This document shows, in pieces, positions 53,635-63,017 of a stretch of 64,000 nt of DNA. The notes below the pieces were generated by a model, which saw nothing but the letters and a program-made list of their open reading frames with translations, ran no database searches and was not told the origin of the DNA. The translations under genes and the position numbers were made by a program. The stretch is from CAVZYN01 sp963779515 (GTDB taxonomy: Bacteria; Pseudomonadota; Alphaproteobacteria; Rhizobiales; Hyphomicrobiaceae), in contig CAVZYN010000001.1 in the NCBI GenBank assembly GCA_963779515.1, positions 124,001 through 188,000 on the forward strand. Direction: 5' to 3'. The number at the start of each line of letters is the position of its first letter. The stretch's first letter is position 1.

Positions 53635-54090
53635 CTAGCGGATAACTCGGATCTCCAAAGGCACGCCGAGTTTCAATGTCGCCCAGGCCCTGTCAGCGGT
53701 GACGACCGGCGCGACGAGAGCCTCCGCCAGCGCCAGGCACGCCCGATCGCCGAGCGATAGTCCGGCGTCGCGGGTTGCAGTCCGCAACCGCGCGGCGCGC
53801 GCCGCCTGCGCGTAGTCAAAAGGTTCCGCCATCTCCACCATGGTGCGTTCAGCGAACTCCACGATGCGCGCCGTTGCGCCTTTCTCGATCAGGCGTGTCA
53901 GCACTTCGCTGGCATTGACCGCGGAAATGCGGGCATTCTTGAACTCTTGCGCGACCGCATCCCATCCGGGCTCATGCAAAAAAACGGCGAGAACAGCCGA
54001 GGCATCCAAAACCACGGGACGCTTATGCCGCTTTTCACGGGTCGGTGGCGCAGCCTCGGCTCGTTCCTTGTTCAATCGGTTTCGCCCCAC
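53635..54090 (-). CDS. vapC: VapC-type PIN-domain toxin
   Basis: 151 aa. The PIN acidic residues are visible: Asp in VVLDASAVLAVF, Glu in VNASEVLTRLIEKG, Asp in LSLGDRACLALAEAL, and Asp in VVTADRAWA. It should cleave RNA (often initiator tRNA or rRNA). The start is a GTG at 54090; a TTG at 54075 would shorten a basic N-terminal tail. It overlaps the antitoxin gene by 19 bases, the usual arrangement. Confidence 0.92.
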   Translation of the reverse strand: MGRNRLNKERAEAAPPTREKRHKRPVVLDASAVLAVFLHEPGWDAVAQEFKNARISAVNASEVLTRLIEKGATARIVEFAERTMVEMAEPFDYAQAARAARLRTATRDAGLSLGDRACLALAEALVAPVVTADRAWATLKLGVPLEIRVIR

Positions 54091-54395
54091 ATCGCCCGCC
54101 GATCCGCCAGGAACGACTCGATCTCATCGACACCCGGCCGTTTCAACGTCTGCATCTCGGCTTGGATTTCGGCGATCATGCTGTCGAATGAGACAAAGTT
54201 GATCTCGCCATCCTTGAGTTCACCGGACAGCACATCGCCTTCATCGACGCCCAAGGCGCGACGGACCTCCGCAGGGATGACGACGCGGCCGCCCGGGCCG
54301 ATTTTGGCGCTGAAGCGAAGCACTTGCGTCTCGGCTCCGTCCAATGCGCTCGCTGTAAAGTTGCTCTGGGCCTCTTCGCCAAATCCTCTGTTCAT
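54072..54395 (-). CDS. AbrB/MazE-type antitoxin
   Basis: 107 aa. The DNA-binding fold is SAKIGPGGRVVIPAEVRRAL (about 29-48), the AbrB/SpoVT swapped-hairpin pattern. The C-terminal part (IAEIQAEMQTLKRPGV) should neutralise the toxin. It is placed just upstream of vapC on the same strand and overlaps it, so it is the antitoxin and probable autorepressor. Confidence 0.9.
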   Translation of the reverse strand: MNRGFGEEAQSNFTASALDGAETQVLRFSAKIGPGGRVVIPAEVRRALGVDEGDVLSGELKDGEINFVSFDSMIAEIQAEMQTLKRPGVDEIESFLADRRAMWGETD

Positions 54396-54454
54396 GACAT
54401 TTTCCTAAAAAATGGATATTAATGCAAGAACATGACGCGAACTCCATTCAGTTG

Positions 54455-55630
54455 TCAAGCGGTCTCGCTGAATAGTTCGCGGCCGATGAGCATCCGCCGG
54501 ATCTCGCTGGTGCCGGCCCCGATCTCATAGAGTTTGGCATCGCGGAGCAGGCGCCCCACCGGGTAGTCGTTGATATAGCCGTTGCCACCGAGCAGCTGGA
54601 TCGCATCGAGCGCGATCTTGGTTGCCCGCTCGGCGGCATACAGGATCGCCCCGGCCGCATCCTTGCGCGTAGTCTCGCCGCGATCGCAGGCCTTTGCGAC
54701 GGCATAAACGTAGGCCTTGGAGGCGTTCATCTCGGTATACATATCTGCGATCTTGCCTTGCACGAGTTGGAACTCGCCGATCGATTTGCCGAACTGCTTG
54801 CGGTCATGGATGTAGGGGATCACGATATCCATCGCCGCCTGCATGATGCCGAGCGGGCCCGCCGCCAGCACCGCGCGCTCATAGTCGAGGCCGCTCATCA
54901 AGACATTGACACCCTTGCCGACGGTGCCGAGCACGTTCTCCTCCGGCACTTCGCAATCCTCGAACACGAGCTCGCCGGTATCAGAGCCGCGCATGCCGAG
55001 CTTGTCGAGCTTTTGGGCGACTTTGAACCCTTTGGAGTCTTTCTCGACGAGGAATGCCGTGATGCCGCGCGGGCCGGCATTGATGTCGGTCTTGCCGTAG
55101 ATGATCATGGTATCGGCGCAGGGGCCGTTTGTGATCCAGAACTTGGTGCCGTTGAGCACATAGCGATCACCCTTCCTGTCGGCGCGCAACTTCATCGAGA
55201 CGACGTCGGAGCCGGCGCCCGGTTCGCTCATGGCGAGCGCACCGACGTGCTCGCCAGAAATCAGCTTCGGCAGGTACTTCTTCTTCTGTGCGACGGAACC
55301 ATTGCGGCTGATCTGATTGACGCAAAGGTTCGAGTGCGCGCCATAGGAGAGGCCGATTGAAGCCGAGCCGCGCGAGACCTCCTCCATGGCGACGACGTGT
55401 TCCAGGTAGCCGAGACCTGAGCCGCCGAACTCCTCCGGCACTGTTATTCCGTGCAGTCCGAGTGCGCCCATCTTTGGCCAGAGCTGCCGCGGAAATTCAT
55501 TAGTTCGATCGATCTCGGCCGCCAGCGGCGCAATCTCATCGGCCGTGAACGAGCGCACACTCTGGCGCAATTGATCGGCGGTCTCGCCGAGATCGAAATT
55601 GAGGGTTGGGTAGTCGTTGGGGATGGACAT
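54455..55630 (-). CDS. Isovaleryl-CoA dehydrogenase
   Basis: 391 aa from the ATG at 55630. Acyl-CoA dehydrogenase features: EPGAGSDVVSMKLRADR, NGTKFWITNGPCADTMIIY, and the C-terminal IQLLGGNGYINDYPVGRLLRDAKLYEIGAGTSEIRR region. The Glu in GLDYERAVLAAGPLG lies where the catalytic base is found in isovaleryl-CoA dehydrogenases rather than at the position used by medium-chain enzymes. It oxidises isovaleryl-CoA in leucine breakdown. A much longer frame continues upstream, but that is antisense to two other genes. Confidence 0.9.
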   Translation of the reverse strand: MSIPNDYPTLNFDLGETADQLRQSVRSFTADEIAPLAAEIDRTNEFPRQLWPKMGALGLHGITVPEEFGGSGLGYLEHVVAMEEVSRGSASIGLSYGAHSNLCVNQISRNGSVAQKKKYLPKLISGEHVGALAMSEPGAGSDVVSMKLRADRKGDRYVLNGTKFWITNGPCADTMIIYGKTDINAGPRGITAFLVEKDSKGFKVAQKLDKLGMRGSDTGELVFEDCEVPEENVLGTVGKGVNVLMSGLDYERAVLAAGPLGIMQAAMDIVIPYIHDRKQFGKSIGEFQLVQGKIADMYTEMNASKAYVYAVAKACDRGETTRKDAAGAILYAAERATKIALDAIQLLGGNGYINDYPVGRLLRDAKLYEIGAGTSEIRRMLIGRELFSETA

Positions 55631-55714
55631 AATGAGACACTCCGGAGTGGTCACTTTTGAGGTATCGTCATTGCCACGGGGACACAAGTCACCCGGTCGA
55701 GGGTCACGCCCGTC

Positions 55715-56188
55715 ATGATCACAACGGACACTCCAAATTTGTTTCCCTGGCCGCCACTTTTGTTCGCCGGTGCGGTTCTCACGGCCTGGGGTGTCGATCG
55801 CTATGTCATAGGACTGCCCATTCCGTTTGCCGAGCTTGCCGTGGTCGATTGGTTCGGGCGGCTCATGATCGTCGCCGGCATCGGGCTGCTGGTCTGGAGC
55901 GCCTATGCTTTTCGCCAACACCAGACCACCATCCGGCCGGACCGGGCCGCATCCGCCTTGATCACGTCCGGCCCGTTCGCGCTGTCGCGCAACCCGATTT
56001 ACCTCGCTGAGGCCTTGGTGCTGGCGGGCGTCGCGCTGACCTTCAACAAGTTCAGCTTTTTGGCGATCGTGCCGGTTTTCGTGCTTGCCGTCACCAAGCT
56101 TGCGGTCCAAGGCGAGGAGCGCCACCTCGCGGCGAAATTTGGCCAGACCTATCGCGATTATTGCGATCGTGTGCGTCGCTGGTTGTGA
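55715..56188 (+). CDS. Isoprenylcysteine carboxyl methyltransferase-family membrane protein
   Basis: 157 aa with about four helices (FPWPPLLFAGAVLTAWGV and others). The family motif GPFALSRNPIYLAEALV (R-N-P) and EERHLAAKFGQTYRDYCDRV near the C-terminus fit the bacterial ICMT/PEMT-like group. It is divergent from the isovaleryl-CoA dehydrogenase gene (84 bases). It is shorter than the relative at 6043-6636. Confidence 0.82.
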   Translation: MITTDTPNLFPWPPLLFAGAVLTAWGVDRYVIGLPIPFAELAVVDWFGRLMIVAGIGLLVWSAYAFRQHQTTIRPDRAASALITSGPFALSRNPIYLAEALVLAGVALTFNKFSFLAIVPVFVLAVTKLAVQGEERHLAAKFGQTYRDYCDRVRRWL

Positions 56189-56275
56189 ACGGCGCACCGC
56201 CAAACCATGGATTTGCCTGAATTTCCTCGCTAGTGGAGGTCGATAGGACCCGAAAGGGGCGTGGAGGGCGGGCGT

Positions 56276-57586
56276 ATGCTGAGCATCAAGCGTGGTGCAC
56301 TGGTTCCGATGGCGCTGGTGACGGGCTTGGCGGGGGCGATCGCGCCGCTCGCCGCGCAGTCCGCGCGCCGTGACGGCATCGGCGAGATTTTGCGTGCGCC
56401 GGCCGAAAAAGGCGCGCGCGTCGCGCAACAACAAGCCCCCTCCGGACAGTCTGCCGCCGTCGAGAAGGATCCACGAGCGGGCGATGCCGCGTTTGAGCAG
56501 GCGCAAAAACTCATGCGCGCCATCGACAATGTTCTGCAGGACACGGCCAAGAATCGTGGCGAGGCAAAAAAGCTGCCGTCGCGCGAGGACTTCGTGCTGC
56601 CGCCGCTCTTCACCGAGACGCGCGAGGACCGCGAAAAAAAGGTCCGCGACCTGCTGGATGCGGCGCTGGGCGTGATCACGGATGTTCCAGTCGTCGATGT
56701 GCAGCGCAAAATAGAGCTGCTGCGCAAAAACATCCGCGACCTCGACGATCGCATCGTCAAGGCGCGCGAAAAGCAGCTGACCGCGCCGAAGGACGCGATG
56801 CTTGCCGGCGTCCTTACCGATACCGTCGATAGCTTGGCGAAGGACATCGAAGAGACCAAGAAGAAGATCGACCTCAACCGCGAAGAGATCAAAACCGCCA
56901 AGTCGGAGATCGCTGATGCGCTCGGCAAGCAGGGGATCAAGCTGCAAGCCGAGCAGATCGACCTGCTGCTGGACAGCGTTCTGTCGGGCGATCTCGTTCG
57001 GCTCGTCGCCGTTTTCAATTCAGCTAAGATCATCGACGGTCAGCTCGGCAAGCTGATGGCGCAATCGGGCGAGAACGTCGGTGCCGCGCGCAGGTACTTT
57101 GCGATGCATGCAGCACTGTTTGCGATGCTGGTGCACGCCCAGGATATGACGATCGGCAAGATCGACACGCAGTATCTGCCGAAATTGGATGCCATTACCA
57201 AAGACGTGCAGGCGGCGCGCACAAAAACCGCGGAACTTCTGAAGGCCGAAAACAGGCCCGATCAGAAGCGTGTGCTGGAAGCGAACCGCGAAAGCCAGCG
57301 GCTCGCGGAAGAGGCCGCCAAAGGATATCGGCGCTATCTGATGCAGCAGCGCGAGCAGATTGCACGCGCGCGGGTGCGAGCGACGCACGATCTCAAGATT
57401 GCCGACAATACGTATGAAACGGTCGAGGCGAGCTTCCAGTTGCGCAATCTGATGCGCGATTCAACGCAGTCGTTCGAGGCGATCCAAAAACTCGAGGCCC
57501 CGACGTTTGAGCAGATCTTCAAGAACGAGGAGTTGCGCCGCGAGTTCGAGAACCTGACGCGCAAGCTCGACGTGCCGACGAGCTGA
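56276..57586 (+). CDS. Exported coiled-coil protein of unknown function
   Basis: 436 aa from the ATG at 56276, with a GGAGGG site upstream. A signal peptide (LVPMALVTGLAGAIAPLAA) is followed by long charged helices with heptad patterns (KIELLRKNIRDLDDRIVK; ETKKKIDLNREEIKTA), then QLRNLMRDSTQSFEAIQKLE. I do not recognise a domain. It could be an envelope structural or adaptor protein. It is convergent with the SnoaL-like gene, with one base between them. Confidence 0.7.
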   Translation: MLSIKRGALVPMALVTGLAGAIAPLAAQSARRDGIGEILRAPAEKGARVAQQQAPSGQSAAVEKDPRAGDAAFEQAQKLMRAIDNVLQDTAKNRGEAKKLPSREDFVLPPLFTETREDREKKVRDLLDAALGVITDVPVVDVQRKIELLRKNIRDLDDRIVKAREKQLTAPKDAMLAGVLTDTVDSLAKDIEETKKKIDLNREEIKTAKSEIADALGKQGIKLQAEQIDLLLDSVLSGDLVRLVAVFNSAKIIDGQLGKLMAQSGENVGAARRYFAMHAALFAMLVHAQDMTIGKIDTQYLPKLDAITKDVQAARTKTAELLKAENRPDQKRVLEANRESQRLAEEAAKGYRRYLMQQREQIARARVRATHDLKIADNTYETVEASFQLRNLMRDSTQSFEAIQKLEAPTFEQIFKNEELRREFENLTRKLDVPTS

Positions 57587-57587
57587 G

Positions 57588-58235
57588 TCAGTTCTGGAAG
57601 GCTGGCGCCCCGTTAACCCACGGCACCGAGCGAATGCCGCCCGTGTCCGTGTCGCTGTCAGCCGGGCGCCGCGCCGCCGTTTGCGATGGTTTTGCAGGCT
57701 TGCGCGGCGCGAGCGAAGTGTAGTTCGCGGTTTCGGGCGGCGGCGCCATATGGTGATGCACGATCTGCCAGCGCCCGTTGCGAAGCTCATAGACGAAACG
57801 GAATTGTTGCGGCGCCGCCGAAGCGTTTTCCGGTGCGCCTTGGGGGACGATCCGGACGGTGCCGGCATCGACTGCTGCATTGCAGGATAGGGAAATGATC
57901 CGCTGTTCGACCCGCGCTTCACGTGGCACAAACCGGTTCGATCGCAGGTGCGCGCGAATGGCGTCCGCTCCCTGATACGCGACGGTCCGGCCGGGAACAG
58001 TCATGATCGCATCCGATGCGTAGAGCGCCGCCATGGCATCGACGGATGAAAGTGACAATGCCCCGTTCCAGCGCTCGAACAGCGCAACCACGTCCGCTTT
58101 CTCGATTTTGGCGCACTGTGAGGCCGGTTGCAGGCCCGTCGCCCGCTCGGGCTCCGCCGCGCGAGTGGCGCCACTTAGGGCTGCCACGACCACAACGCAC
58201 GTGGGCAGAGCCCACCGGAAAATCGTCTGACGCAT
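57588..58235 (-). CDS. Exported SnoaL/NTF2-like protein
   Basis: 215 aa from the ATG at 58235. A signal peptide (ALPTCVVVVAALSGATRAA) precedes an NTF2-like domain: ALFERWNGALSLSSVDAMAALY at its start and FVYELRNGRWQIVHHHMA at its end. The C-terminus is disordered and ends VPWVNGAPAFQN. A paralogue at 61741-62487 has the same layout and a similar WVNG tail. The fold binds small molecules or is an enzyme in other families; the function here is unknown. Confidence 0.8.
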   Translation of the reverse strand: MRQTIFRWALPTCVVVVAALSGATRAAEPERATGLQPASQCAKIEKADVVALFERWNGALSLSSVDAMAALYASDAIMTVPGRTVAYQGADAIRAHLRSNRFVPREARVEQRIISLSCNAAVDAGTVRIVPQGAPENASAAPQQFRFVYELRNGRWQIVHHHMAPPPETANYTSLAPRKPAKPSQTAARRPADSDTDTGGIRSVPWVNGAPAFQN

Positions 58236-58348
58236 GATACTCCCCCGCCGGAACAAACGGCGGAGCACGCTTACAACGCCCCCGGGTGGTGAGTCTGCCA
58301 CACATTCAGACGAAGCACTTTTATCGTGACTTTTTCCACACAGTTCGT

Positions 58349-58978
58349 CTAGACGGCCTCCTTGACCTGGGTTTGAGGCACCGGTGGAACATGGATCTTG
58401 GCGAGATCTCTGAACTCCTGCTCGTCCATTTTCTTGCGTGAAGCGAGCGCCCAGAGATCGAACACCGGCCGGCGCTGGATCACGCCAACGGTGGTGAATC
58501 CCGCGCGCTTCAACGACCCCGCCAGGACCTTCGGTGTAAATCCGCATCGGCGCGCCATGCTGAGATGCCCCGCCGCCAGCGCCGCACGCGGACCGTAGAT
58601 GATATCGAGCGGCGACACGGGCCCCGCCTTTGCGGTGTAGGCCGGTTCCGTCAACTTGTCCTGAGCCACGAGCTCGCAGGCCGCGAGCAGGTCTGGGCAG
58701 ACGATGACCGCGACCCCGTCGGGCTTCAAGACGCGGATGAATTCGTTCAAGGCGAGCGGCACTTCATGGGGGAACAGATGCTCGAGGTTATGCGACGAAA
58801 AAATCGCATCGACACTGTCGCTCGCGACTACAGACATGTCGGTGACCCGTGCAACGAAGTCGGCCTTGGCCGCCGGATCGGTGTCGAGGCGGACTTCCTC
58901 CCATTCGGGGCCTTGAAATCCTGGCCCAGCCATCGGCTTGCGCTTAGGGCCGGAGCCCAAGTGTAGAAAGATCGGCAT
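58349..58978 (-). CDS. Class I SAM-dependent methyltransferase (type 11-like)
   Basis: 209 aa. FLHLGSGPKRKP at the N-terminus is the SAM-binding Gly motif. DAIFSSHNLEHLFPHEVPLAL and VLKPDGVAVIVCPDLL follow, as in the methyltransferase 11 type seen in glycan or tailoring clusters. The substrate is unknown. It is followed, 113 bases on, by the SnoaL-like gene in the same orientation, and is divergent from the amidohydrolase gene. Confidence 0.85.
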   Translation of the reverse strand: MPIFLHLGSGPKRKPMAGPGFQGPEWEEVRLDTDPAAKADFVARVTDMSVVASDSVDAIFSSHNLEHLFPHEVPLALNEFIRVLKPDGVAVIVCPDLLAACELVAQDKLTEPAYTAKAGPVSPLDIIYGPRAALAAGHLSMARRCGFTPKVLAGSLKRAGFTTVGVIQRRPVFDLWALASRKKMDEQEFRDLAKIHVPPVPQTQVKEAV

Positions 58979-59139
58979 TCATCACCTGAAAAAATTGGCT
59001 GAGATCTCGATAATAGCCTACGTCTACAGCCTATTCGGACCGCTCTCAATTGCTGGATTGGCTTCCGGACATGCTGCTTGCCCACGCGACGGCACTGCCA
59101 ATGCAACCTAGTCGAGCAGATCAGACAAGGATGTGTCGC

Positions 59140-60003
59140 ATGGAACACGCGCGCGTGCGCCTCGGATGCCGCAAGCTGCTGCTATTTTGTGCGGCTCTGG
59201 CGGGCCTGGCGGCGCCGCTCGCCGCCGAAGTCCGGCTGAAGATCTTCGACGCCCATCTGCACTACAACTGGGAACCGAAGCCATATCTGTCGCTGGACGC
59301 GGTACTGGCACTTTTCAAACAGCATCATGTCACGGGGATCCTGGCGACCAGCCGTCCCAACGATGGAACGCATGCGCTGCTGGCCGCCAAAGCCGAGGGC
59401 AAGGCTCCCGATGTCGCGATCGTGCCGTTCATTCGGCCCTATCGCGTGCGCGCCGATGTCGGCACTTGGTTCGGCGACCCGGGGATCTACGATCTCGTGA
59501 CGTCGGAGTTCAAACGCGGTGGCTATCGCGGCATCGGCGAGTTTCATATTTCCGGCAAGGCCGCGTCGTCCGAGTGGGTCAAAAAGACCGTCGAATTTGC
59601 GGTGGCCAACGATCTCTACTTGCACGCCCACGCAGACGAGGAGGCGATCGAGATCCTGTTCGGGCATAATCCGAAAGCGCGGATCATCTGGGCGCATACG
59701 GGCTTCAGTCTGGCGCCGGATCGCGTTGCAGCACTTCTCACGAAGTATCCGGCGCTGTGGGGCGAACTGTCCTACCGCAGCGGCATTATCGATGGCGCGA
59801 ACAAGTTGACGCCCGAATGGCGCGCCTTGTTCCTCAAGTTTCCGGACCGGTTCGTGGTCGGTTCGGACACTTGGATCGACCAGCGCTGGGCGAGCTATGG
59901 CGACATCATCGCCAGCTACCGCGCATGGCTTGCGCAATTGCCGATCGAGGTCGCGCGGCGCATCGCGCACGACAATGCGCAAGCCTTGTTCCGGATGCCG
60001 TGA
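59140..60003 (+). CDS. Exported amidohydrolase-family metal-dependent hydrolase
   Basis: 287 aa from the ATG at 59140; AAGG lies nine bases upstream. The signal peptide (LLLFCAALAGLAAPLAA) precedes a TIM barrel: IFDAHLHYN (first metal His pair), GIGEFHISG, HAHADEEAIE, IIWAHTGF, and GSDTWID (catalytic Asp). This is the amidohydrolase-2 type, which includes decarboxylases and lactonases. The target is unknown. The convergent hydrolase gene starts its 3' end eight bases away. Confidence 0.85.
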   Translation: MEHARVRLGCRKLLLFCAALAGLAAPLAAEVRLKIFDAHLHYNWEPKPYLSLDAVLALFKQHHVTGILATSRPNDGTHALLAAKAEGKAPDVAIVPFIRPYRVRADVGTWFGDPGIYDLVTSEFKRGGYRGIGEFHISGKAASSEWVKKTVEFAVANDLYLHAHADEEAIEILFGHNPKARIIWAHTGFSLAPDRVAALLTKYPALWGELSYRSGIIDGANKLTPEWRALFLKFPDRFVVGSDTWIDQRWASYGDIIASYRAWLAQLPIEVARRIAHDNAQALFRMP

Positions 60004-60010
60004 CGATGGC

Positions 60011-60874
60011 TCAAGCCGATCGTGCCGCGGTTTGCGACTTTTCGGCAGCGATACCGAGATGCCCCTCGAGCCAGCCGGCGAACTGGATGGTTTTGTTCAT
60101 CACAAGGTCGCGCTGACGGTCGACGGTGATGACGTGATAGCAGTCGTCAAGCACCAGTGTATCGACGAGACCGCCGAGGTTCTGCTGCAGATGCACCGCG
60201 TTCGAGCGGAAACTCGCGCGATCATCGTCGCGCGGATGCACGATCAACGTCGGTTGTTGAACAACACCGAGTTCGCGGCGGACGACCTTGGCCAGGCGCT
60301 GCAATTCCAACATGGCCTCACCCGGCTTCAACATGCGCGCGGCCTCGGCCGGGCCGCCACGCGCCACCAGCTCCTTGATTACGTCGCGGACGCGATCGTC
60401 CTTGACGCCGTAGTTGCCGAGTTCTGGAAAACTGAACAGGCGCGCACACCACCGCGTTGTCACCAGCCGGAAAAGATGCGCGCGCATCGGCACCGCCCAG
60501 CCATCGAGCCGCAGCAGCGGGGCAAGTGCGATGACGCCGTGAACCGATTTTGGTTCTTGCGCGGCATGGTGCAGGGCCAGCAGCGCACCCATTGAGAGGC
60601 CACCGACGATGATGGTGTCGCAATCCTTCTTCAAGGCATTATGGGCGTCGACCAGCGTTCCGTACCAATCCTGCCAGCGTGCGGCGCGCATTTCCTCGCG
60701 CGATCCGCTGTGCCCGGCGAGCTGCGGACACGAGACCGTGTAGCCGGCATTCGCCAATCCGCGCGCGATGCCTTGCATCTCGATGGGCTTACCGCCGAGG
60801 CCATGCAGCAGGATCACACCCGTGCGGCCCCCGCGCAGCACAAAGCTACGGTCTTCATGCACAACAGTAACCAT
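60011..60874 (-). CDS. Alpha/beta hydrolase (carboxylesterase/lipase-like)
   Basis: 287 aa from the ATG at 60874. It has VILLHGLGGKPIEMQG (oxyanion region), IIVGGLSMGALLALHHA (GxSxG nucleophile), and LDDCYHVITVDRQ (catalytic His). This resembles the EstD/monoacylglycerol-lipase type esterases. A longer frame starts upstream but would overlap the HAD gene. It is convergent with the amidohydrolase gene. Confidence 0.87.
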   Translation of the reverse strand: MVTVVHEDRSFVLRGGRTGVILLHGLGGKPIEMQGIARGLANAGYTVSCPQLAGHSGSREEMRAARWQDWYGTLVDAHNALKKDCDTIIVGGLSMGALLALHHAAQEPKSVHGVIALAPLLRLDGWAVPMRAHLFRLVTTRWCARLFSFPELGNYGVKDDRVRDVIKELVARGGPAEAARMLKPGEAMLELQRLAKVVRRELGVVQQPTLIVHPRDDDRASFRSNAVHLQQNLGGLVDTLVLDDCYHVITVDRQRDLVMNKTIQFAGWLEGHLGIAAEKSQTAARSA

Positions 60875-60941
60875 AGGCAAGCAACTCCTTGGCTTCCCCT
60901 GCGTCCGCTGCGTGCGGTAACCGCGGGAATGTCGAATGCAA

Positions 60942-61625
60942 CTAGCGGCCGCTCTGGGACGCGCGGACGTGATCCGGAAACGAGGCTGCAGCGCGATCAA
61001 GCGCCGCGCAGACGTCCTCGAAGGTCTTGATTTTCTCGTGCGCCAGGCCCCGCTGTTCGCAGAACTCCGCAAGGGCACCCTTGGCAAATACGAAATCTAC
61101 TTTCTCAGCGAGGCAAAAATCAGACCGGCCATCACCGATGAGCACCGAGTGCGTGGGCTTGTGTTCGGCGATGTGGGCGCACTTACAGGTACCCATATCA
61201 TTGGCGCAGTCAGTGCGCCGGAACGGAAATTCGACGGCCCACCGGTCGTTTGCGACGTGACGGAGCCGGTTGGCGGCGACCGGGATATCGAGATGCGCGG
61301 CGCTCAACGCAGGCGTGATGGTCTGGTCGAGGCCGTCCGAGACGATCAGGATGCCGGCACCTTGAGCGCGGACTTTGGTGACAAATCGTTTGAACCACGG
61401 ATCCAGTTCAACGGCATTTGCATAGGTTTCGTAGTCGGCGAGGCTGACGCGGAGCTTATTGATCTTCGCCGCCATGCACACACGCGAGGAAATTTCTCCC
61501 GCATGCCAAGCATTGTCGAGTGCTTCCCAGCTGTCGGCGGCCCAACGCTTGAAGAAGTAGAAATTCGGATCGCCGGGCGCAATCGTCCCGTCGAAGTCGA
61601 CATAGTACTGGGTGTTCGACGCCAT
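60942..61625 (-). CDS. HAD-superfamily phosphatase (MtnX-like)
   Basis: 227 aa. The nucleophile motif is YVDFDGTIAPGDP, followed by ILIVSDGLDQTI (motif II) and IGDGRSDFCLAEKVDFVF (motif IV). The subfamily resembles MtnX and phosphoserine-phosphatase-like enzymes. There are no methionine-salvage genes beside it, so the substrate is not fixed. It lies 67 bases upstream of the alpha/beta hydrolase gene, in the same orientation. Confidence 0.87.
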   Translation of the reverse strand: MASNTQYYVDFDGTIAPGDPNFYFFKRWAADSWEALDNAWHAGEISSRVCMAAKINKLRVSLADYETYANAVELDPWFKRFVTKVRAQGAGILIVSDGLDQTITPALSAAHLDIPVAANRLRHVANDRWAVEFPFRRTDCANDMGTCKCAHIAEHKPTHSVLIGDGRSDFCLAEKVDFVFAKGALAEFCEQRGLAHEKIKTFEDVCAALDRAAASFPDHVRASQSGR

Positions 61626-61740
61626 TCGTGCCCGCTTTGAAAAGTTCGGGCCACCATGCCGTTGTGGCGCGACTAATGCGCGTCCAACACGCTCGATTGG
61701 TTAACTCCGATGCGACGCACGACCGCAGGCAATTGCGGTC

Positions 61741-62487
61741 TCAGAAGCGCATTTCACCATTCACCCATTTCGCGGGTCGATAGTCGGTGTCCGGTTGTTC
61801 AGTTTTCGCCACGACGGGCGCCGGCGTGGGCTTCGGCGCAATACGGCGGGCAAATCCAGCGACTTGCGGTTTGCTGCGTGGCGGCGGTGCCGGTTCGGCT
61901 TCAGCCGCAGGCGTTGCAGCAGGTTTGACGGCGACGGCGAGGCGTTCACGCCCCGATTCCGATTTTATGATCGTGTCGGCGCTCGGCATCACGGAAGCGT
62001 GATGATGAACGATCAGCCAAGCGCCATCCCTCAGCTCGTAGTTGAAGCTGTAGCGCCCCTGTACCGTGTCACGACTGTTGGGCGTGCCACCGTTGACGAG
62101 CATCGCGAAGTGGCCGACGTCGCTCGCCGCATTGCAGCCGAGCCGGATCGTCCGATGGTCGATCCGCACTTGCGGTTCCAGTTGCAGGAAATAGAGGTAG
62201 TACTCGCGGATTTCGGCATAGTTCGCGCGCACCTTGCGCGTCGCCTCGGCCAGCATGACCGCATCTGGCGCATAATTTCGCGTCACTTTGTCGGGATGCT
62301 TGGTCAGCAGTGAGTTGACCCAGCGGTCATGCAGCGAACGGATCTCGTCCTCGGTCACCGGGGCGCAAAGCTGTTCGGTCGGCCGGCCTTGCGCCATGGC
62401 AGCGGTTGCCGAGCCGAGACACACGAGCGCCAGCGCCGCGATGCGCGCGCTCAGCCTCGATGTCCGCGATCGTAAGTCGGTCGGCAT
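61741..62487 (-). CDS. Exported SnoaL/NTF2-like protein, paralogue
   Basis: 248 aa. Signal peptide (IAALALVCLGSATAAMAQ), an NTF2-like domain opening EIRSLHDRWVNSLLTKHPDKV and ending FNYELRDGAWLIVHHHAS, then a Pro/Ala/Lys-rich tail of about 80 residues ending PAKWVNGEMRF. It matches the protein at 57588-58235 in domain order and the WVNG end. The shared tail suggests a common partner or anchoring role (inference). Confidence 0.8.
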   Translation of the reverse strand: MPTDLRSRTSRLSARIAALALVCLGSATAAMAQGRPTEQLCAPVTEDEIRSLHDRWVNSLLTKHPDKVTRNYAPDAVMLAEATRKVRANYAEIREYYLYFLQLEPQVRIDHRTIRLGCNAASDVGHFAMLVNGGTPNSRDTVQGRYSFNYELRDGAWLIVHHHASVMPSADTIIKSESGRERLAVAVKPAATPAAEAEPAPPPRSKPQVAGFARRIAPKPTPAPVVAKTEQPDTDYRPAKWVNGEMRF

Positions 62488-62573
62488 GACGTGCGCCCTT
62501 GCGCGGCGCCCTGTGGGGAGCCGTCCAGGCCAAGTCTCTATCTGATTCGGCGTGGCGCGAGCGCATCAGCGGG

Positions 62574-63017
62574 CTACCGCCGATACTGTATGAACGGTGA
62601 CTTTGTCGCGACCTGATCATAAAGCGCCCGCGCGCGATAGTTGAACTCCTGCGTCGACCAATAGACGCGCGTCGCGTCGCGCTGGTCCGCCGCCTGATAG
62701 ACGGCCGCAATCAAGGCGCGGCCCGCGTCCTGGCCACGTGCTTCCGGCGCAACGAACAGATCTTCGAGGTAGCAGTACCAAGTCTTGGACCAGGTCGAGC
62801 GGTGGAACAGAACGTGCGCAATCCCGATGGGAACATCGTGCGCATCGACCGCGACCAGTCCTTGATGAAAACCTTCGCCGCCTGAGTGAAGCCGTTGCCA
62901 AGTTTCGTCGATCACGTCATCGGAGACAGCGGCCTTATAGAAGGCGATGTAAGCTTTGAAGAGCGGCAACCACGCGGCCTTGTCGTGAGCGGCCAGCGCG
63001 CGAACGCGAATTGTCAT
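62574..63017 (-). CDS. GNAT-family N-acetyltransferase
   Basis: 147 aa. It has LAAHDKAAWLPLFKAYIAFY near the start, LYVAPEARGQDAGRAL-like acetyl-CoA binding (LFVAPEARGQDAGRALIAAV), and WSTQEFNYRARALYDQVATK, as in a common small-molecule or aminoglycoside-like GNAT. It lies 86 bases upstream of the SnoaL-like gene, on the same strand. Confidence 0.88.
   Translation of the reverse strand: MTIRVRALAAHDKAAWLPLFKAYIAFYKAAVSDDVIDETWQRLHSGGEGFHQGLVAVDAHDVPIGIAHVLFHRSTWSKTWYCYLEDLFVAPEARGQDAGRALIAAVYQAADQRDATRVYWSTQEFNYRARALYDQVATKSPFIQYRR

Noticed and set aside
55631..56947. Upstream extension of the isovaleryl-CoA dehydrogenase frame to 830 codons
   Set aside because: The extra part lacks domains and lies antisense to the ICMT-like and coiled-coil genes; the enzyme's normal start is at 55630.
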